A DNA stretch of 64,000 nucleotides from Anaeropeptidivorans aminofermentans (GTDB lineage: Bacteria > Bacillota > Clostridia > Lachnospirales > UBA5962), in assembly GCF_940670685.1 (NCBI RefSeq), contig NZ_OW711693.1, positions 3,162,001 to 3,226,000 of the forward strand, written 5' to 3'. Position numbers and translations under genes: made by a program. Positions 35,864 through 44,842 of this stretch are shown piece by piece; the stretch's first letter is position 1; each line of letters starts with the position of its first letter. The notes under the pieces were generated by a model. The model did not search any database. It was not told the DNA's origin and saw nothing but the letters and a program-made list of their open reading frames with translations.

Positions 35864-37048
35864 CTATAAATGAACCGAATCAAAATATCCCAATAGGGAT
35901 TTAATATGCATTTCTACTCCAAGAGCCAAAGAATCCTCATCAATATTAAAGGACGGGTGGTGATGGGGAAAATCCGTTTTCTTCTCTTTATTTCCCGTTC
36001 CCACAAAATAAAAAGCACTGGGTACCCGCTGGGAAAATTCCGCAAAATCCTCCCCTGCCATACACCTGTATTCAACGATGGCGTCTTCTTTTCCATAGAC
36101 CTCCATAGCGGCTTTTCTGACAGTTTGAATTATTTTCTCGTCATTCATTAATGTAGGATTGCTGGGGATAAATTTTATCTCATACTCCGTACCGTAAGTT
36201 TCGCATACACCCTTTATAACTCTTTGAAATTTATCCATAAGTTCCTTTTTTTCTGTCTTTTCATTGGGAAAATGAAATCTTATGGTGCCCCCCATTTCTA
36301 CTTTGTCGGAAATAATATTTCTTCCTGTTCCCCCGTTTATTTTTCCAACCATAATTGTCAAGGGATTCAGAGGGTTATTTTCTCTTGTCTGTAAAGTCTG
36401 AAGGCTTTGTATCAAGGCGGAAGCCGCCAAAATTGTATCAACGGCCCTGTGGGGTTCTGAAGTGTGTCCTCCTTTTCCCTTGATTGTCATTTCAAACTCT
36501 TCCGTGGCTGCCATGACAGGCCCCGGAGATACACCGATTTTCCCGCTTTCCACAGGCGTCCATAAATGGATTCCCATAGCTGCGTGAACCTCTGGATTTT
36601 CAAGTATTCCTTCATGAATCATATCCAAGGCGCCGGCTTCTTCTTCGTTGGGCTGAAACACAAGCTTTACAGAGCCTTTAAGCATATCCTTATGACGGCA
36701 AAGTATTTTTGCCGCTATCAGAAGCATTGCCATATGACCGTCATGGCCGCAGGCATGCATTACGCCTTCATTTACGGAAGCATAGGGAAGGCCCGTTTGC
36801 TCCTTTTGAGGAAGGGCATCCATATCTACCCTTAGAATGACGCAGGGGCTGAGGCCTTTCCCCTTTATCAGGGCGGTAACCCCTGTTTTTGATACGATAG
36901 AAGGCTCTAAGCCTATATTTTTCAAATACTCAACTATTTTTTTACTGGTATTGAATTCTTTATAGCCTAATTCGGGATATTGATGAAAATCACGTCTAAG
37001 GGCTATCAATTCTTCTTTATGTTCTGCTATTTCTTTTCTTATATCCAA
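35864..37048 (-). CDS. M20-family amidohydrolase (N-acyl amino acid hydrolase type)
   Basis: 394 residues. Cytoplasmic metal-dependent amidohydrolase: RRDFHQYPELGYKEF, VILRVDMDALP, the metal site HACGHDGHMAML, FQPNEEEAGA and GIHLWTP, then dimerisation domain GKGGHTSEPHRAVD. Removes acyl groups from N-acyl amino acids. TTG at 37048 has AAAGGAG seven bases upstream; longer readings lack a ribosome site. In this setting it could deacetylate an N-acetyl-diamino acid made by the neighbouring DoeA-like enzyme, replacing DoeB; this is inference. Confidence 0.88.
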   Translation of the reverse strand: MDIRKEIAEHKEELIALRRDFHQYPELGYKEFNTSKKIVEYLKNIGLEPSIVSKTGVTALIKGKGLSPCVILRVDMDALPQKEQTGLPYASVNEGVMHACGHDGHMAMLLIAAKILCRHKDMLKGSVKLVFQPNEEEAGALDMIHEGILENPEVHAAMGIHLWTPVESGKIGVSPGPVMAATEEFEMTIKGKGGHTSEPHRAVDTILAASALIQSLQTLQTRENNPLNPLTIMVGKINGGTGRNIISDKVEMGGTIRFHFPNEKTEKKELMDKFQRVIKGVCETYGTEYEIKFIPSNPTLMNDEKIIQTVRKAAMEVYGKEDAIVEYRCMAGEDFAEFSQRVPSAFYFVGTGNKEKKTDFPHHHPSFNIDEDSLALGVEMHIKSLLGYFDSVHL

Positions 37049-37088
37049 ATGAAAGCTCCTTTCCAAATATACTAAGCCCTTTGCAGAG

Positions 37089-37227
37089 TATAGTAAATTT
37101 CGAGTTAAACAGATTAAAGTAGCAGCAAAAACCAATTTTCATGAACAGCTTAAGTATATAAAAATTCCGTATTTAAGCCATTCAAAATATACGGTTTTTG
37201 TTACTGTTATGCATTTGTTTTACTATA
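37089..37227. repeat. F1 repeat copy 14 (second subtype)
   Basis: 139 bp, TATAGTAAATTT to TTTACTATA, centre AGCTTAAGTATATAAAAATT and TATTTAAGCCATTC. It is directly followed by an F2 copy. Confidence 0.8.
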
Positions 37228-37337
37228 TATACTCGAATAAAAGTAAAACAATAGCATTGTAAATTTGCTTTTCCTTAATTTTATGCCTTCTTAGACCCCG
37301 TTCCTTACTGCGGAAGAAAAGCAAATTTATTATATAG
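37228..37337. repeat. F2 repeat, fullest copy
   Basis: Left tip ATACTCGAATAAAAGTAAAA, arms AAATTTGCTTTTCCTT and GGAAGAAAAGCAAATTT, right tip ATTATATA. About 105-110 bp, folds into a hairpin. Confidence 0.7.
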
Positions 37338-37406
37338 CAATTCAGGCCGATAGAAGGGGGTTTTCTTTTTGGGGCAGCCGGCCCGTTAGAGCCTGAATTG
37401 CTATAT
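37332..37406. other. 75-bp stem-loop downstream of the DoeA-like gene
   Basis: ATATAGCAATTCAGGC (37332-37347) and its exact complement (37391-37406) enclose a 43-base loop containing a GGCCGAT...GCCGGCC stretch. Probably a 3'-end structure, but without a T-run. Confidence 0.55.
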
Positions 37407-37416
37407 GGGAAGGTCT

Positions 37417-38595
37417 TTATTTCACAAGAAGTCTTCTTGGATAATTTGTCAAAGGCTCACAGCCTTTTTCTGTAACCCTGATAGGTTCACTTATTTCAAC
37501 GCCGCAGTCGTCAAGCCATATACCCGGCATAAAATGCAAAGTCATATTCGGCTTAAGAATTGTTTTATCTCCAGGCCTTAGGCTTACGGTGTGTTCGCCC
37601 CAATCTGGAGGATAGTTAAGCCCGAAGGAATACCCCACGCGGGAGTCCTTGATAAATCCGCTTTTTGCTATGGAGCCTGCCCAGGTTCTTTCTATTTCCT
37701 CGCATGTAACGCCAGGCTTTATAAAATCAAGTGTGGTATTGATACCCTCTACAACCACATCGGCTAAATCCTTTACCTTTTGAGGAGCTTCTCCCAATAT
37801 TAAGGTTCTTGCCAGCGGGCAGTGGTATCTTCTGTAGCAGCCGGATAATTCCAAAATAACCGTTTCGTTATTTTTATATTGCTCGTCTGTCCAGCTCAAA
37901 TGCGGAGTTGAAGTTCTTACGCCGGCAGGGATTAAGGGTATAATTGCGGAATAGTCTCCGCCGTATTCCGGCATGCCGCTTATTTGAGCCTCGTATATTT
38001 TTGCGGCGGCGTCGCATTGCCTTATACCTACATCTATTGCGTTAAATGCCGCTTCCATAGCCTTTTCAGCTATTTTAGCCGCCTTTTTTATGTACTCTAT
38101 TTCCGCATCGGATTTTACGATTTTTACCCAGTTTACGATATTATGACCGTCTTTAAACTTGGCGTTCTTAAGGCCCGTTTCAAGCCTTTCCTGGCATTTT
38201 GCCGTGTAGTAATAAGAGTCTGTTTCGGTGGCTATGGTCTTTTTGCCATATCCTTTTTCTTCTATTATTTTTGCCACATAATCCATCGGGTGCTTCGTAA
38301 GAGAATGTACGTGGTCATCGGTATAGGAATAGATATTTTCATCGGATAAATAGGTCATGAGCCTTGCGGCATTGGAATCCTGCCCCCGGCCTATCCATAC
38401 AGGCTCATCTTGGTCTATAAAAATAAGCAGGCACTGGTGAACATAAAAGGACCATCCGTCAAACCCTGACAGATAATTCATATTGGCAGGGTCCGTAACT
38501 AAAAGCACGTCTATTCCCCTTAAGAGCATTTCAGCTTTTACATGACTTATGCGGTTTGCATATTCTTCTTTCGTAAAATAAAGAGTTTTTTCCAT
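37417..38595 (-). CDS. DoeA/EutD-like amidine hydrolase (M24 pita-bread fold)
   Basis: 392 residues. N-terminal creatinase-type domain with VLLVTDPANMNYLSGFDGWSF, then a pita-bread domain ending WGEHTVSLRPGDKTIL and LHFMPGIWLDDCGVEISE. These blocks match ectoine hydrolase DoeA/EutD as I know it. The usual M24 metal ligands are replaced (LELSGCYRRYHCPLARTL where D...D is expected), as in creatinase and DoeA, which open amidine or guanidine bonds without metal. Start ATG with AAAGGAG eight bases upstream. Nineteen bases after livF, so it belongs to the importer operon. Candidate substrate: ectoine or another cyclic amidine; not proven. Confidence 0.75.
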   Translation of the reverse strand: MEKTLYFTKEEYANRISHVKAEMLLRGIDVLLVTDPANMNYLSGFDGWSFYVHQCLLIFIDQDEPVWIGRGQDSNAARLMTYLSDENIYSYTDDHVHSLTKHPMDYVAKIIEEKGYGKKTIATETDSYYYTAKCQERLETGLKNAKFKDGHNIVNWVKIVKSDAEIEYIKKAAKIAEKAMEAAFNAIDVGIRQCDAAAKIYEAQISGMPEYGGDYSAIIPLIPAGVRTSTPHLSWTDEQYKNNETVILELSGCYRRYHCPLARTLILGEAPQKVKDLADVVVEGINTTLDFIKPGVTCEEIERTWAGSIAKSGFIKDSRVGYSFGLNYPPDWGEHTVSLRPGDKTILKPNMTLHFMPGIWLDDCGVEISEPIRVTEKGCEPLTNYPRRLLVK

Positions 38596-38614
38596 GTATA
38601 ACACTCCTTTGATG

Positions 38615-39322
38615 TTAATTATCTCCTAAATAAGCTTTTCTGATAGATTCGTCGGCAAGAAGGTCCTTACTGTCTCCCGATACGCTTATCATACCCGTTT
38701 CAAGTACATAGGCCCTTGATGCTATCTGCAAAGCAAGAAAAGCATTTTGTTCAACTAAAAGAACCGTAGTGCCTTTTTTATTTATTTCAACGGTTGTCTC
38801 CAGTATTTTTTCTATCATCTGGGGAGCAAGACCCATAGAAGGCTCATCAAGAACCAGAAGCTCCGGCCTTGAAAGCATTGCCCTTGCCATGGCAAGCATC
38901 TGCTGTTCGCCTCCCGAAAGAGAACCGCCGCTTTGCTTTTCCCTTTCCTTAAGCCTTGGGAATATGCCGTATACCATTTCAAGGTCCTTCATAAATTCCT
39001 GCTTATCCTTTTGCAGATAGCCCCCCATGTTTAGGTTCTCCCTTACGGTAAGCTTTGTAAAAATATGCCTTCCTTCAGGAACCATGACAAGGCCCTTGGC
39101 CACAATATTATGGGCCGGTATGTTTGTAATATCTTCGTCTTTAAATTTAATATTTCCCTTAAACACATTTACAAGGCCGCATAACGCTCTTAAGGAGGTT
39201 GTTTTCCCTGCTCCGTTATTGCCTATAATCGTTACGATTTCTCCTTTTTTAACGTTTATATTGATTCCGTGGAGAATTTCAAGCTTTCCATAACCGGCGT
39301 AGACATCATTAATTTGTAACAC
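38615..39322 (-). CDS. livF: Branched-chain-type ABC transporter ATPase, LivF
   Basis: 235 residues. Walker A GNNGAGKTT, signature SLSGGEQQMLAMARAM, Walker B LLVLDEPSMGLAP typical of LivF. GTG start with AAGGGGGG upstream; the gene overlaps livG by 14 bases. Energises import together with LivG. The family takes up branched-chain amino acids, but also amides, urea and other small nitrogen compounds, so substrate is judged from neighbours. Confidence 0.93.
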   Translation of the reverse strand: MLQINDVYAGYGKLEILHGININVKKGEIVTIIGNNGAGKTTSLRALCGLVNVFKGNIKFKDEDITNIPAHNIVAKGLVMVPEGRHIFTKLTVRENLNMGGYLQKDKQEFMKDLEMVYGIFPRLKEREKQSGGSLSGGEQQMLAMARAMLSRPELLVLDEPSMGLAPQMIEKILETTVEINKKGTTVLLVEQNAFLALQIASRAYVLETGMISVSGDSKDLLADESIRKAYLGDN

Positions 39323-40106
39323 TTAATGCCCCCCTTCCTAAGTAAGCCTCGATTACTTCTTCATTGTTCTGTATTTCCTTGGGAGGGCCATCCGCTATTT
39401 TAGAACCGTTATTTAAAACCATGATTCTTTCGCAAAGCCCCATAACGAATTTCATATCGTGCTCTATAAGAATAATAGTCAAATTAAACTGAGCCTTCAT
39501 TTCGTTGATAAATTCAGAAAGGGCGTGGGTTTCGTTGGGATTCATGCCTGCCGTAGGCTCATCAAGAAGCAGCAGCTCCGGCTGGGTAGCCAGGGCCCTT
39601 GCAATTTCAAGCCTTCTCTGCTCACCGTAGGAAAGGTTTGTAGCAAGCTCGTTCTTTACATTTATAAGGCCGCATATTTCTATAATGGAAAGGGCCTTTT
39701 CAAGCTTTGCTTTTTCGTCTTCTTTGAACCTTTTCGTTCTCAGTATGGTATCCTTTATATTTTGATTGATATGGATATGCATGCCTAAAAGAACGTTTTC
39801 CGTAACCGTCATGCTTTTAAAAAGCCTTATATTCTGAAAAGTTCTTGAAATCCCCGTTTTTGTAATATCGTATACCTTTAAGGGAACCAAATCCTTTCCC
39901 TTATAGAGGATTTCTCCGCTTGTAGGCTTATGGTTTCCCGTAATACAGTTGAAAAGGGTCGTTTTTCCTGCGCCGTTAGGCCCTATAAGGCCTATGGTTC
40001 CGCCCCTTCTTATGTTAAAATCAACTTCCTTTACAGCCGTAAGCCCGCCGAATTTTTTGACTATTTTTTTACCTACTAAAATGTCCGTATTAGTATCATT
40101 TGTCAT
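39309..40106 (-). CDS. livG: Branched-chain-type ABC transporter ATPase, LivG
   Basis: 265 residues. KKFGGLTAVKEVDF at the start, Walker A GPNGAGKTT, ISRTFQNIRLF (Q-loop typical of LivG), signature NLSYGEQRRLEIARAL, Walker B LLLLDEPTAGMNP and the C-terminal YLGRG. ATG at 40106 overlaps the livM stop codon (ATGA), showing translational coupling; the longer frame to 40277 lies inside livM and is rejected. Confidence 0.93.
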   Translation of the reverse strand: MTNDTNTDILVGKKIVKKFGGLTAVKEVDFNIRRGGTIGLIGPNGAGKTTLFNCITGNHKPTSGEILYKGKDLVPLKVYDITKTGISRTFQNIRLFKSMTVTENVLLGMHIHINQNIKDTILRTKRFKEDEKAKLEKALSIIEICGLINVKNELATNLSYGEQRRLEIARALATQPELLLLDEPTAGMNPNETHALSEFINEMKAQFNLTIILIEHDMKFVMGLCERIMVLNNGSKIADGPPKEIQNNEEVIEAYLGRGALSVTN

Positions 40107-41068
40107 TTCCCTAATACTCCTTTCGGTCTGAATATCATAAACAGAAGCATGATGACTCCGTATAATAAAAGCCTGTAATCCGCAACCGGCCTTAATATTT
40201 CCGGTGTGCTTGTAAGAATCGCGGCGCCTACCATGGCCCCGAATACGGAGCCTTTTCCTCCGAGAATAACCATACACATAACGTTAAGGCTTTCATTAGA
40301 CGTAAATGTCATAGGGGAAACATAATTTAAGTATGCTGCGAAAAAACCTCCTGCAAGACCTGCCAAAGCCGCGGAAATACCTATATTCAAAACCTTGTAC
40401 CGAACAAGATTTACTCCCATGGATTCCGCCGCAAGAGAGTCTTCTCTCATGGCAATCCATGCTCTGCCTATGTAGGAATTTTTAAGCCGCAGGGCAAGCA
40501 TTACCGTAAATAAAGTAAGAATCAGCACAAGCCAGTAATACTGATTTTTATTAAAGGCAGAGCCCATAATGCTTACCGACGGCACGCCTGAAATACCCAT
40601 GGGGCCGTTGGTTACGGGAATCCAGTTAAGGGCGATATACCTTATTACTTCTCCGAAGCCTAAGGTTACGATACAGAAAAAATCGCCTCTTATTCTATAG
40701 GTCGTAAGGCCTACAAGAAGCCCTACGATGCCCGCAAGAACTCCTCCCAGCAAAAGCGCTATCCAAAAGCCCCCTGAACCGGTAATCACTCTCGTTGTAA
40801 GAATGCCTACCGTATAAGAACCGATGGCGGCAAAGCCTACCTGCCCGAAATTCATAAGTCCAAGAAAACCTACCTGCAAGTCAAGGCTTACAGAAAGGAT
40901 GATGTAATATAAAACAAGGTTGATGACGTGAAGCACATAAATATTATTTACAATAAAGGGCAGAAGGAATAAAAGAAGAATACAAACGCCCATGACCCAA
41001 GGCTTTTTCATAGCTTCAGGCAGATGCCCGGCTTTTTTCTTTTCACTTAAAAACTTTATATTTTTCAT
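40103..41068 (-). CDS. livM: Branched-chain-type ABC transporter permease, LivM
   Basis: 321 residues, about eight to ten helices. SLDLQVGFLGLMNFGQVGFAA and GDFFCIVTLGFGEVIRYIAL are LivM hallmarks; the end is FRPKGVLGK. ATG at 41068 with AGGAGG eight bases upstream; thirteen bases after livH. Forms the membrane channel with LivH. Confidence 0.93.
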   Translation of the reverse strand: MKNIKFLSEKKKAGHLPEAMKKPWVMGVCILLLFLLPFIVNNIYVLHVINLVLYYIILSVSLDLQVGFLGLMNFGQVGFAAIGSYTVGILTTRVITGSGGFWIALLLGGVLAGIVGLLVGLTTYRIRGDFFCIVTLGFGEVIRYIALNWIPVTNGPMGISGVPSVSIMGSAFNKNQYYWLVLILTLFTVMLALRLKNSYIGRAWIAMREDSLAAESMGVNLVRYKVLNIGISAALAGLAGGFFAAYLNYVSPMTFTSNESLNVMCMVILGGKGSVFGAMVGAAILTSTPEILRPVADYRLLLYGVIMLLFMIFRPKGVLGK

Positions 41069-41081
41069 TTTCTGCTTCCTC

Positions 41082-41954
41082 CTATACCTTTTCTTGCTCA
41101 TAGGAGCCTAAAAGTCCGCTGGGCTTAAATAAAAGCACGATAACAAGCACGATATATGCAAAAGCATCTTTCCATCCAGAGGAAATATAGGCTGCGCCGA
41201 AGGTTTCAATGGTACCCAGCATAAGCCCCCCAATCATTGCGCCTACTACATTTCCCATGCCTCCGAGAATGGCAACTACGAAAGCTTTTATTACAACGCC
41301 GTAGCCCATGTTAAATACAACAGAGCCGTAATACACGCCTATAAGGCTTCCGGCAGACGATGCCAAAGCGGCGCTTAAGCAAAATGTCATTAATCTTACT
41401 CTTTCAACATTAATACCCATAAGTCTTGCCGCGTCTACGTCTAAGCTTGTGGCTCTCATGGAGGTTCCTACTTTTGTTTTATATACTAAAAAGAAAAGGA
41501 AAAGCATTATTACAAACGCCAATGCTATAATTAATACCTGCATTAAGGATACGTTTACAGCGCCTATGGAAAAGGCCTTAGGCAGGCTTACCGTTGGAAA
41601 GGATTTGGAAGCCGAGCCCCATATAAGCATTGCCACATTATCAAGGATGATAGATACGGCCACAACGCTTACGATCTGGCTTATTACGGGAGATTTCCGA
41701 ACAGGATAATACCCGCTCCTTTCAACAATAAAGCCAAGCATGGACGTAAGCAGCATAGAACCCACGAAGGCCGCTCCAAAGGGAAGGCCTACTTTAGCCA
41801 TAAGGGTGTATGCGAAAAACGCCCCGAAAGTATATATGGAACCATGGGAGAAATTAATAAGCCCCAGTACGCCATAAACCAGTGTATAGCCTACGGCAAC
41901 CAAGGAATAAACCCCTCCGATGGTTATCGAATTTATTATTTGTTGTAAAAACAT
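41082..41954 (-). CDS. livH: Branched-chain-type ABC transporter permease, LivH
   Basis: 290 residues. QQIINSITIGGVYSLVAVGYT followed by GLINFSHGSIYTFGAF and the end KPSGLLGSYEQEKV are typical LivH. Several membrane helices. First of four tightly packed transporter genes; a 490-base gap with F1 copy 15 separates it from the binding protein gene, so the binding protein may be expressed at a different level. Confidence 0.93.
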   Translation of the reverse strand: MFLQQIINSITIGGVYSLVAVGYTLVYGVLGLINFSHGSIYTFGAFFAYTLMAKVGLPFGAAFVGSMLLTSMLGFIVERSGYYPVRKSPVISQIVSVVAVSIILDNVAMLIWGSASKSFPTVSLPKAFSIGAVNVSLMQVLIIALAFVIMLFLFFLVYKTKVGTSMRATSLDVDAARLMGINVERVRLMTFCLSAALASSAGSLIGVYYGSVVFNMGYGVVIKAFVVAILGGMGNVVGAMIGGLMLGTIETFGAAYISSGWKDAFAYIVLVIVLLFKPSGLLGSYEQEKV

Positions 41955-41989
41955 AACAGCCCCCTATTATTTTCCTGATTTTCTTCTTT

Positions 41990-42224
41990 TATAGTAAATT
42001 CATTGTACAGAAGTCACAAAAACCGATTTACCATAGATTCAAAAACACGAATTTCCGCAGAAAACATAGTAAAATTGCCTTTATGCCGCAATAGCTCATA
42101 AGGCTTTCAATATATAAAATCAAATAAAGGCAGTTTCACAAAGGCGATTTATCATATTTCTAAAGCGCATTTTTGAATCATCGTGAATATACGGTTTTAT
42201 TACTTTTGAACTTTAAATTTACTA
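41990..42224. repeat. F1 repeat copy 15 with a nested insertion
   Basis: 235 bp, TATAGTAAATTC to AAATTTACTAT. About 100 bp containing its own TTGCCTTTAT / ATAAAGGCA inverted pair interrupt the reverse-orientation F1 core between about 42066 and 42165. The rest of the gap to 42447 carries F2-like pieces (AATTTACTTTTATTAAAA, AAAAGCAAATTGTCC). Confidence 0.75.
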
Positions 42225-42447
42225 TGCCGTAAAATTCAGTTGCTGTATCAATCTCATTGCCTCTTGGCAATATAAAGCCCCAGACAATTTACTTTTATTA
42301 AAACCCTTTACAGGCAATAAAAGCAAATTGTCCCCATTGATTTTATTTTGTATTGCTGTTAAGGCAAAATTAATTTTTGTATCGTTAACGAACTTAAAAA
42401 TTTACAGGCTTATGCTTGCATCACTTTTCAAGTTCCATCAGAATAAA

Positions 42448-43584
42448 CTACTGAACAACATCTCTTAAAACAAATTCTCCGTTTTTAACCTCGATTATAA
42501 TATTCCAAGCAACGGGCCTGTCACCGTTTTCATCAAAATTAATAAGGCCGGTTACGCCCGGAAGGTCCTTTGTCTGTTCTATAGCATCCCTTAAGCTTTT
42601 CCTGTCTATGGTCTCGCACCTTTTCAGGCTGTCGATAAGAACATTCATGGCGTCATATGCATAAGGAGCCGACGGGAAGGTAGATTCATTATATTTGGAC
42701 TCGTATTTTTCAACAAATTCTTTTGCGGCGGGGTCATCTATATTTCTGTCGAAATAAGTTGATATTACGGTTCCTTCAGCTGCTTCCTTAGCTAAATCTA
42801 TAAAATGCTGGCTATTGGTGGAGTCAAGGCCTAAAAATGTGCCTTCAAAGCCAAGCTTTCTTGCCTGGTCGCATATAAGGCCTGCGTCCGGTCCATAGCA
42901 GCTTAAAAACAAAGCTTCAGGATTAGTTTCTTTTATTTTCGTAAGCTGAACGGTAAAATCTCTGTCCTGTCCGCTTCCTACGAAAACTTCAACGGCAGTT
43001 ATTTCACAGCCTAAAGACGTGGCTCTTTCGATAAGGGCATCTTTATAGGCAACACCATAATCTGTGTTGTCATATATTACTGCCATTTTCTTTATGCCCA
43101 TGTTTTCTACTATGTAATCCGCGTTCTGCTGTGCCGCAACAACGTCTCCTACGTTTATACGGAATACGTAATTTCCAATAAACGGTATATCGGGAGCTGA
43201 CGCAGTAGAAACCATATTCGGTATGCCGGCCGCCTGATAGATGGGCCCTGCAACCATTTCACACGAACCGAAGATATGGCCTAAAATGCCGATTACATTA
43301 GGGTTCGCTGTGTATTTCTGAGCTACGCTTGCTGCTTCTTTAGGGTCTCCTTTGTCGTCGCCTTCCAAAAGAACTATTTTCCGTCCGTTGATTCCCCCGG
43401 CTGAATTGCACTCTTCTACGGCTATTTTGGCCGCCTTTAAAGCACTTTGTCCCCAGAGGGCGCTGTCTCCTGTCAACGGGCCGGCAAAGCCAATAACAAT
43501 ATCACCACTTTTATTTGCACTGGAGCAGCCTGTCAAAGTAAAAATAACGATAAGAAAAATACAAATCCAAGTTCTAAACCTCAT
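42448..43584 (-). CDS. livK: Branched-chain-type substrate-binding lipoprotein
   Basis: 378 residues. Lipoprotein signal with lipobox LTGC (cysteine near residue 20), then the LivK/J fold: IGFAGPLTGDSALWGQ, AVEECNSAGGINGRKI, GILGHIFGSCEMVAGPIY, IYDNTDYGVAYKDAL and APYAYDAMNVLIDSL. Binds an amino acid or related small molecule outside the cell. GGGAGG precedes ATG. A promoter and a GntR-type operator lie about 90-140 bases upstream. Confidence 0.92.
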   Translation of the reverse strand: MRFRTWICIFLIVIFTLTGCSSANKSGDIVIGFAGPLTGDSALWGQSALKAAKIAVEECNSAGGINGRKIVLLEGDDKGDPKEAASVAQKYTANPNVIGILGHIFGSCEMVAGPIYQAAGIPNMVSTASAPDIPFIGNYVFRINVGDVVAAQQNADYIVENMGIKKMAVIYDNTDYGVAYKDALIERATSLGCEITAVEVFVGSGQDRDFTVQLTKIKETNPEALFLSCYGPDAGLICDQARKLGFEGTFLGLDSTNSQHFIDLAKEAAEGTVISTYFDRNIDDPAAKEFVEKYESKYNESTFPSAPYAYDAMNVLIDSLKRCETIDRKSLRDAIEQTKDLPGVTGLINFDENGDRPVAWNIIIEVKNGEFVLRDVVQ

Positions 43585-43669
43585 TGATTTTACCTCCCTA
43601 ATATTTACTTATTTTAATCTCTTGGCTTGAAATATCTTTTTTTATATATTCTTTTCGCCCCTCCTTCTC

Positions 43670-43684
43670 TGTCGACTGACGACA
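43670..43684. promoter_or_regulatory. GntR-type operator before livK
   Basis: TGTCGACTGACGACA: inverted TGTCG / CGACA half-sites five bases apart, just after the expected livK transcription start. The same motif occurs at 44736 before the aldehyde dehydrogenase. Confidence 0.75.
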
Positions 43685-43697
43685 TTGATTATTTTTT

Positions 43698-43726
43698 ATA
43701 ATATTGCTTTTATCTATTATTGTCAA
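43698..43726 (-). promoter_or_regulatory. Promoter of the liv operon
   Basis: Minus strand TTGACA (43721-43726), 17-base spacer, TATTAT (43698-43703). The operator at 43670-43684 begins 14 bases downstream. Confidence 0.75.
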
Positions 43727-44019
43727 TAATAATTTCATTTTTATTATTTTTTTATATAGAATTCAATACAAATCAAATCTACCAATGATTTTCTGAATAT
43801 AATATACAATTTATATCATGTTCTACGGAATTGAATATGAACTTTACCCGATTATCCTATAAAAACTAAACAGTATAAATAAAGGCTTTAAAATCAGCCT
43901 TCATATTAAAAATAAAGCATTAGATGAAGGTACATTTTCTAAACTCCATTTTCCTATTATTTACTGCTTTTGTTTCATATGCTATAATCAACATAAATTT
44001 ATTATTTGGAGGATTTTTA

Positions 44020-44685
44020 ATGTATGATGTAGGAGACTATTCAAAAAAGAACCTCAGCTCTATGGTCGCAGACTATATTAAAGACCATATCCTTACTGGT
44101 TCTCTTAAATCCGGAGATAGGGTTATAGAAAGTAAATTATCCGAGGCGCTGAATATAAGCAGAGCCCCTGTAAGAGAGGCCATGCGAGAGCTTGAAAAAG
44201 AAGGCCTTATTACCGTGACCCCTAGAAAAGGCGCTCACATTACGGAATTCAACCTTGATGACATTAAGGAAATATTTGATATAAGGCTTCTTTTAGAAGT
44301 AGATATTATAAAAATTATATTTGAGAACGATCTTCTTACCGATAAGGATATCAGAAACCTTACGGAAATAGTAAATCAAATGGTTGCAGTAGCCCTTTCC
44401 TCCGAGGAAATGGAGAAAAAAACCATGACTATTAATACGCTTGATATCCAGTTCCACACTTATATTTGGGAAAAATCAGGAAGCTTCCGGAGGGTAAAAA
44501 TACTGAAGGATATGTTCTTTCAGCTTCGCATGGCAATGATGTATGATACAAAAATGACAGATAATTTATGCGATACGGCAAGCGACCACTATGCCATCAT
44601 AAAAAGCCTTAAAGAAAAGGATATAAGAGCCTGCGAGCTCCATTTAAGAGAGCATATTATGACCTATAAAAGCAGTGGTATGTAG
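44020..44685 (+). CDS. GntR-family regulator, FCD type
   Basis: 221 residues. Winged helix MVADYIKDHILTGSLKSGDRV, LSEALNISRAPVREAMREL and GLITVTPRKGAHITEF, then an all-helical FCD ligand domain (FDIRLLLEVDIIKI; metal-site-like DIQFHTYIW and SDHYAIIKSL). ATG 44020 has GGAGG upstream; a longer frame back to 43924 lacks a site. It stands between the two TGTCG-N5-CGACA operators, so it probably represses both the liv operon and the aldehyde dehydrogenase and responds to an organic or amino acid. Confidence 0.92.
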   Translation: MYDVGDYSKKNLSSMVADYIKDHILTGSLKSGDRVIESKLSEALNISRAPVREAMRELEKEGLITVTPRKGAHITEFNLDDIKEIFDIRLLLEVDIIKIIFENDLLTDKDIRNLTEIVNQMVAVALSSEEMEKKTMTINTLDIQFHTYIWEKSGSFRRVKILKDMFFQLRMAMMYDTKMTDNLCDTASDHYAIIKSLKEKDIRACELHLREHIMTYKSSGM

Positions 44686-44735
44686 ATGTATTATCTGAAT
44701 AATTTCAAATATCAATAAATTTTAGGCACTATTTC

Positions 44736-44766
44736 TGTCGACAAACGACATTCATCATGCTATAAT
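44736..44766 (+). promoter_or_regulatory. Promoter and GntR-type operator of the aldehyde dehydrogenase
   Basis: TGTCGACAAACGACA at 44736-44750 matches the livK operator in 13 of 15 positions. It overlaps the -35 TCGACA (44738-44743); TATAAT follows at 44761-44766 with a 17-base spacer. Confidence 0.78.
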
Positions 44767-44842
44767 GCTCTTAAAAATAGCTGGTCACTTTCCCTATGGG
44801 TTTTAAAGCGGAAGGCACCGGCAATATATAAGGAGGATTAAA

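Noticed and set aside
39309-40277. Longer livG reading starting at 40277
   Set aside because: The extra 57 residues are an out-of-frame reading of livM; the ATGA overlap at 40103-40106 with a nearby ribosome site is the normal coupled start.
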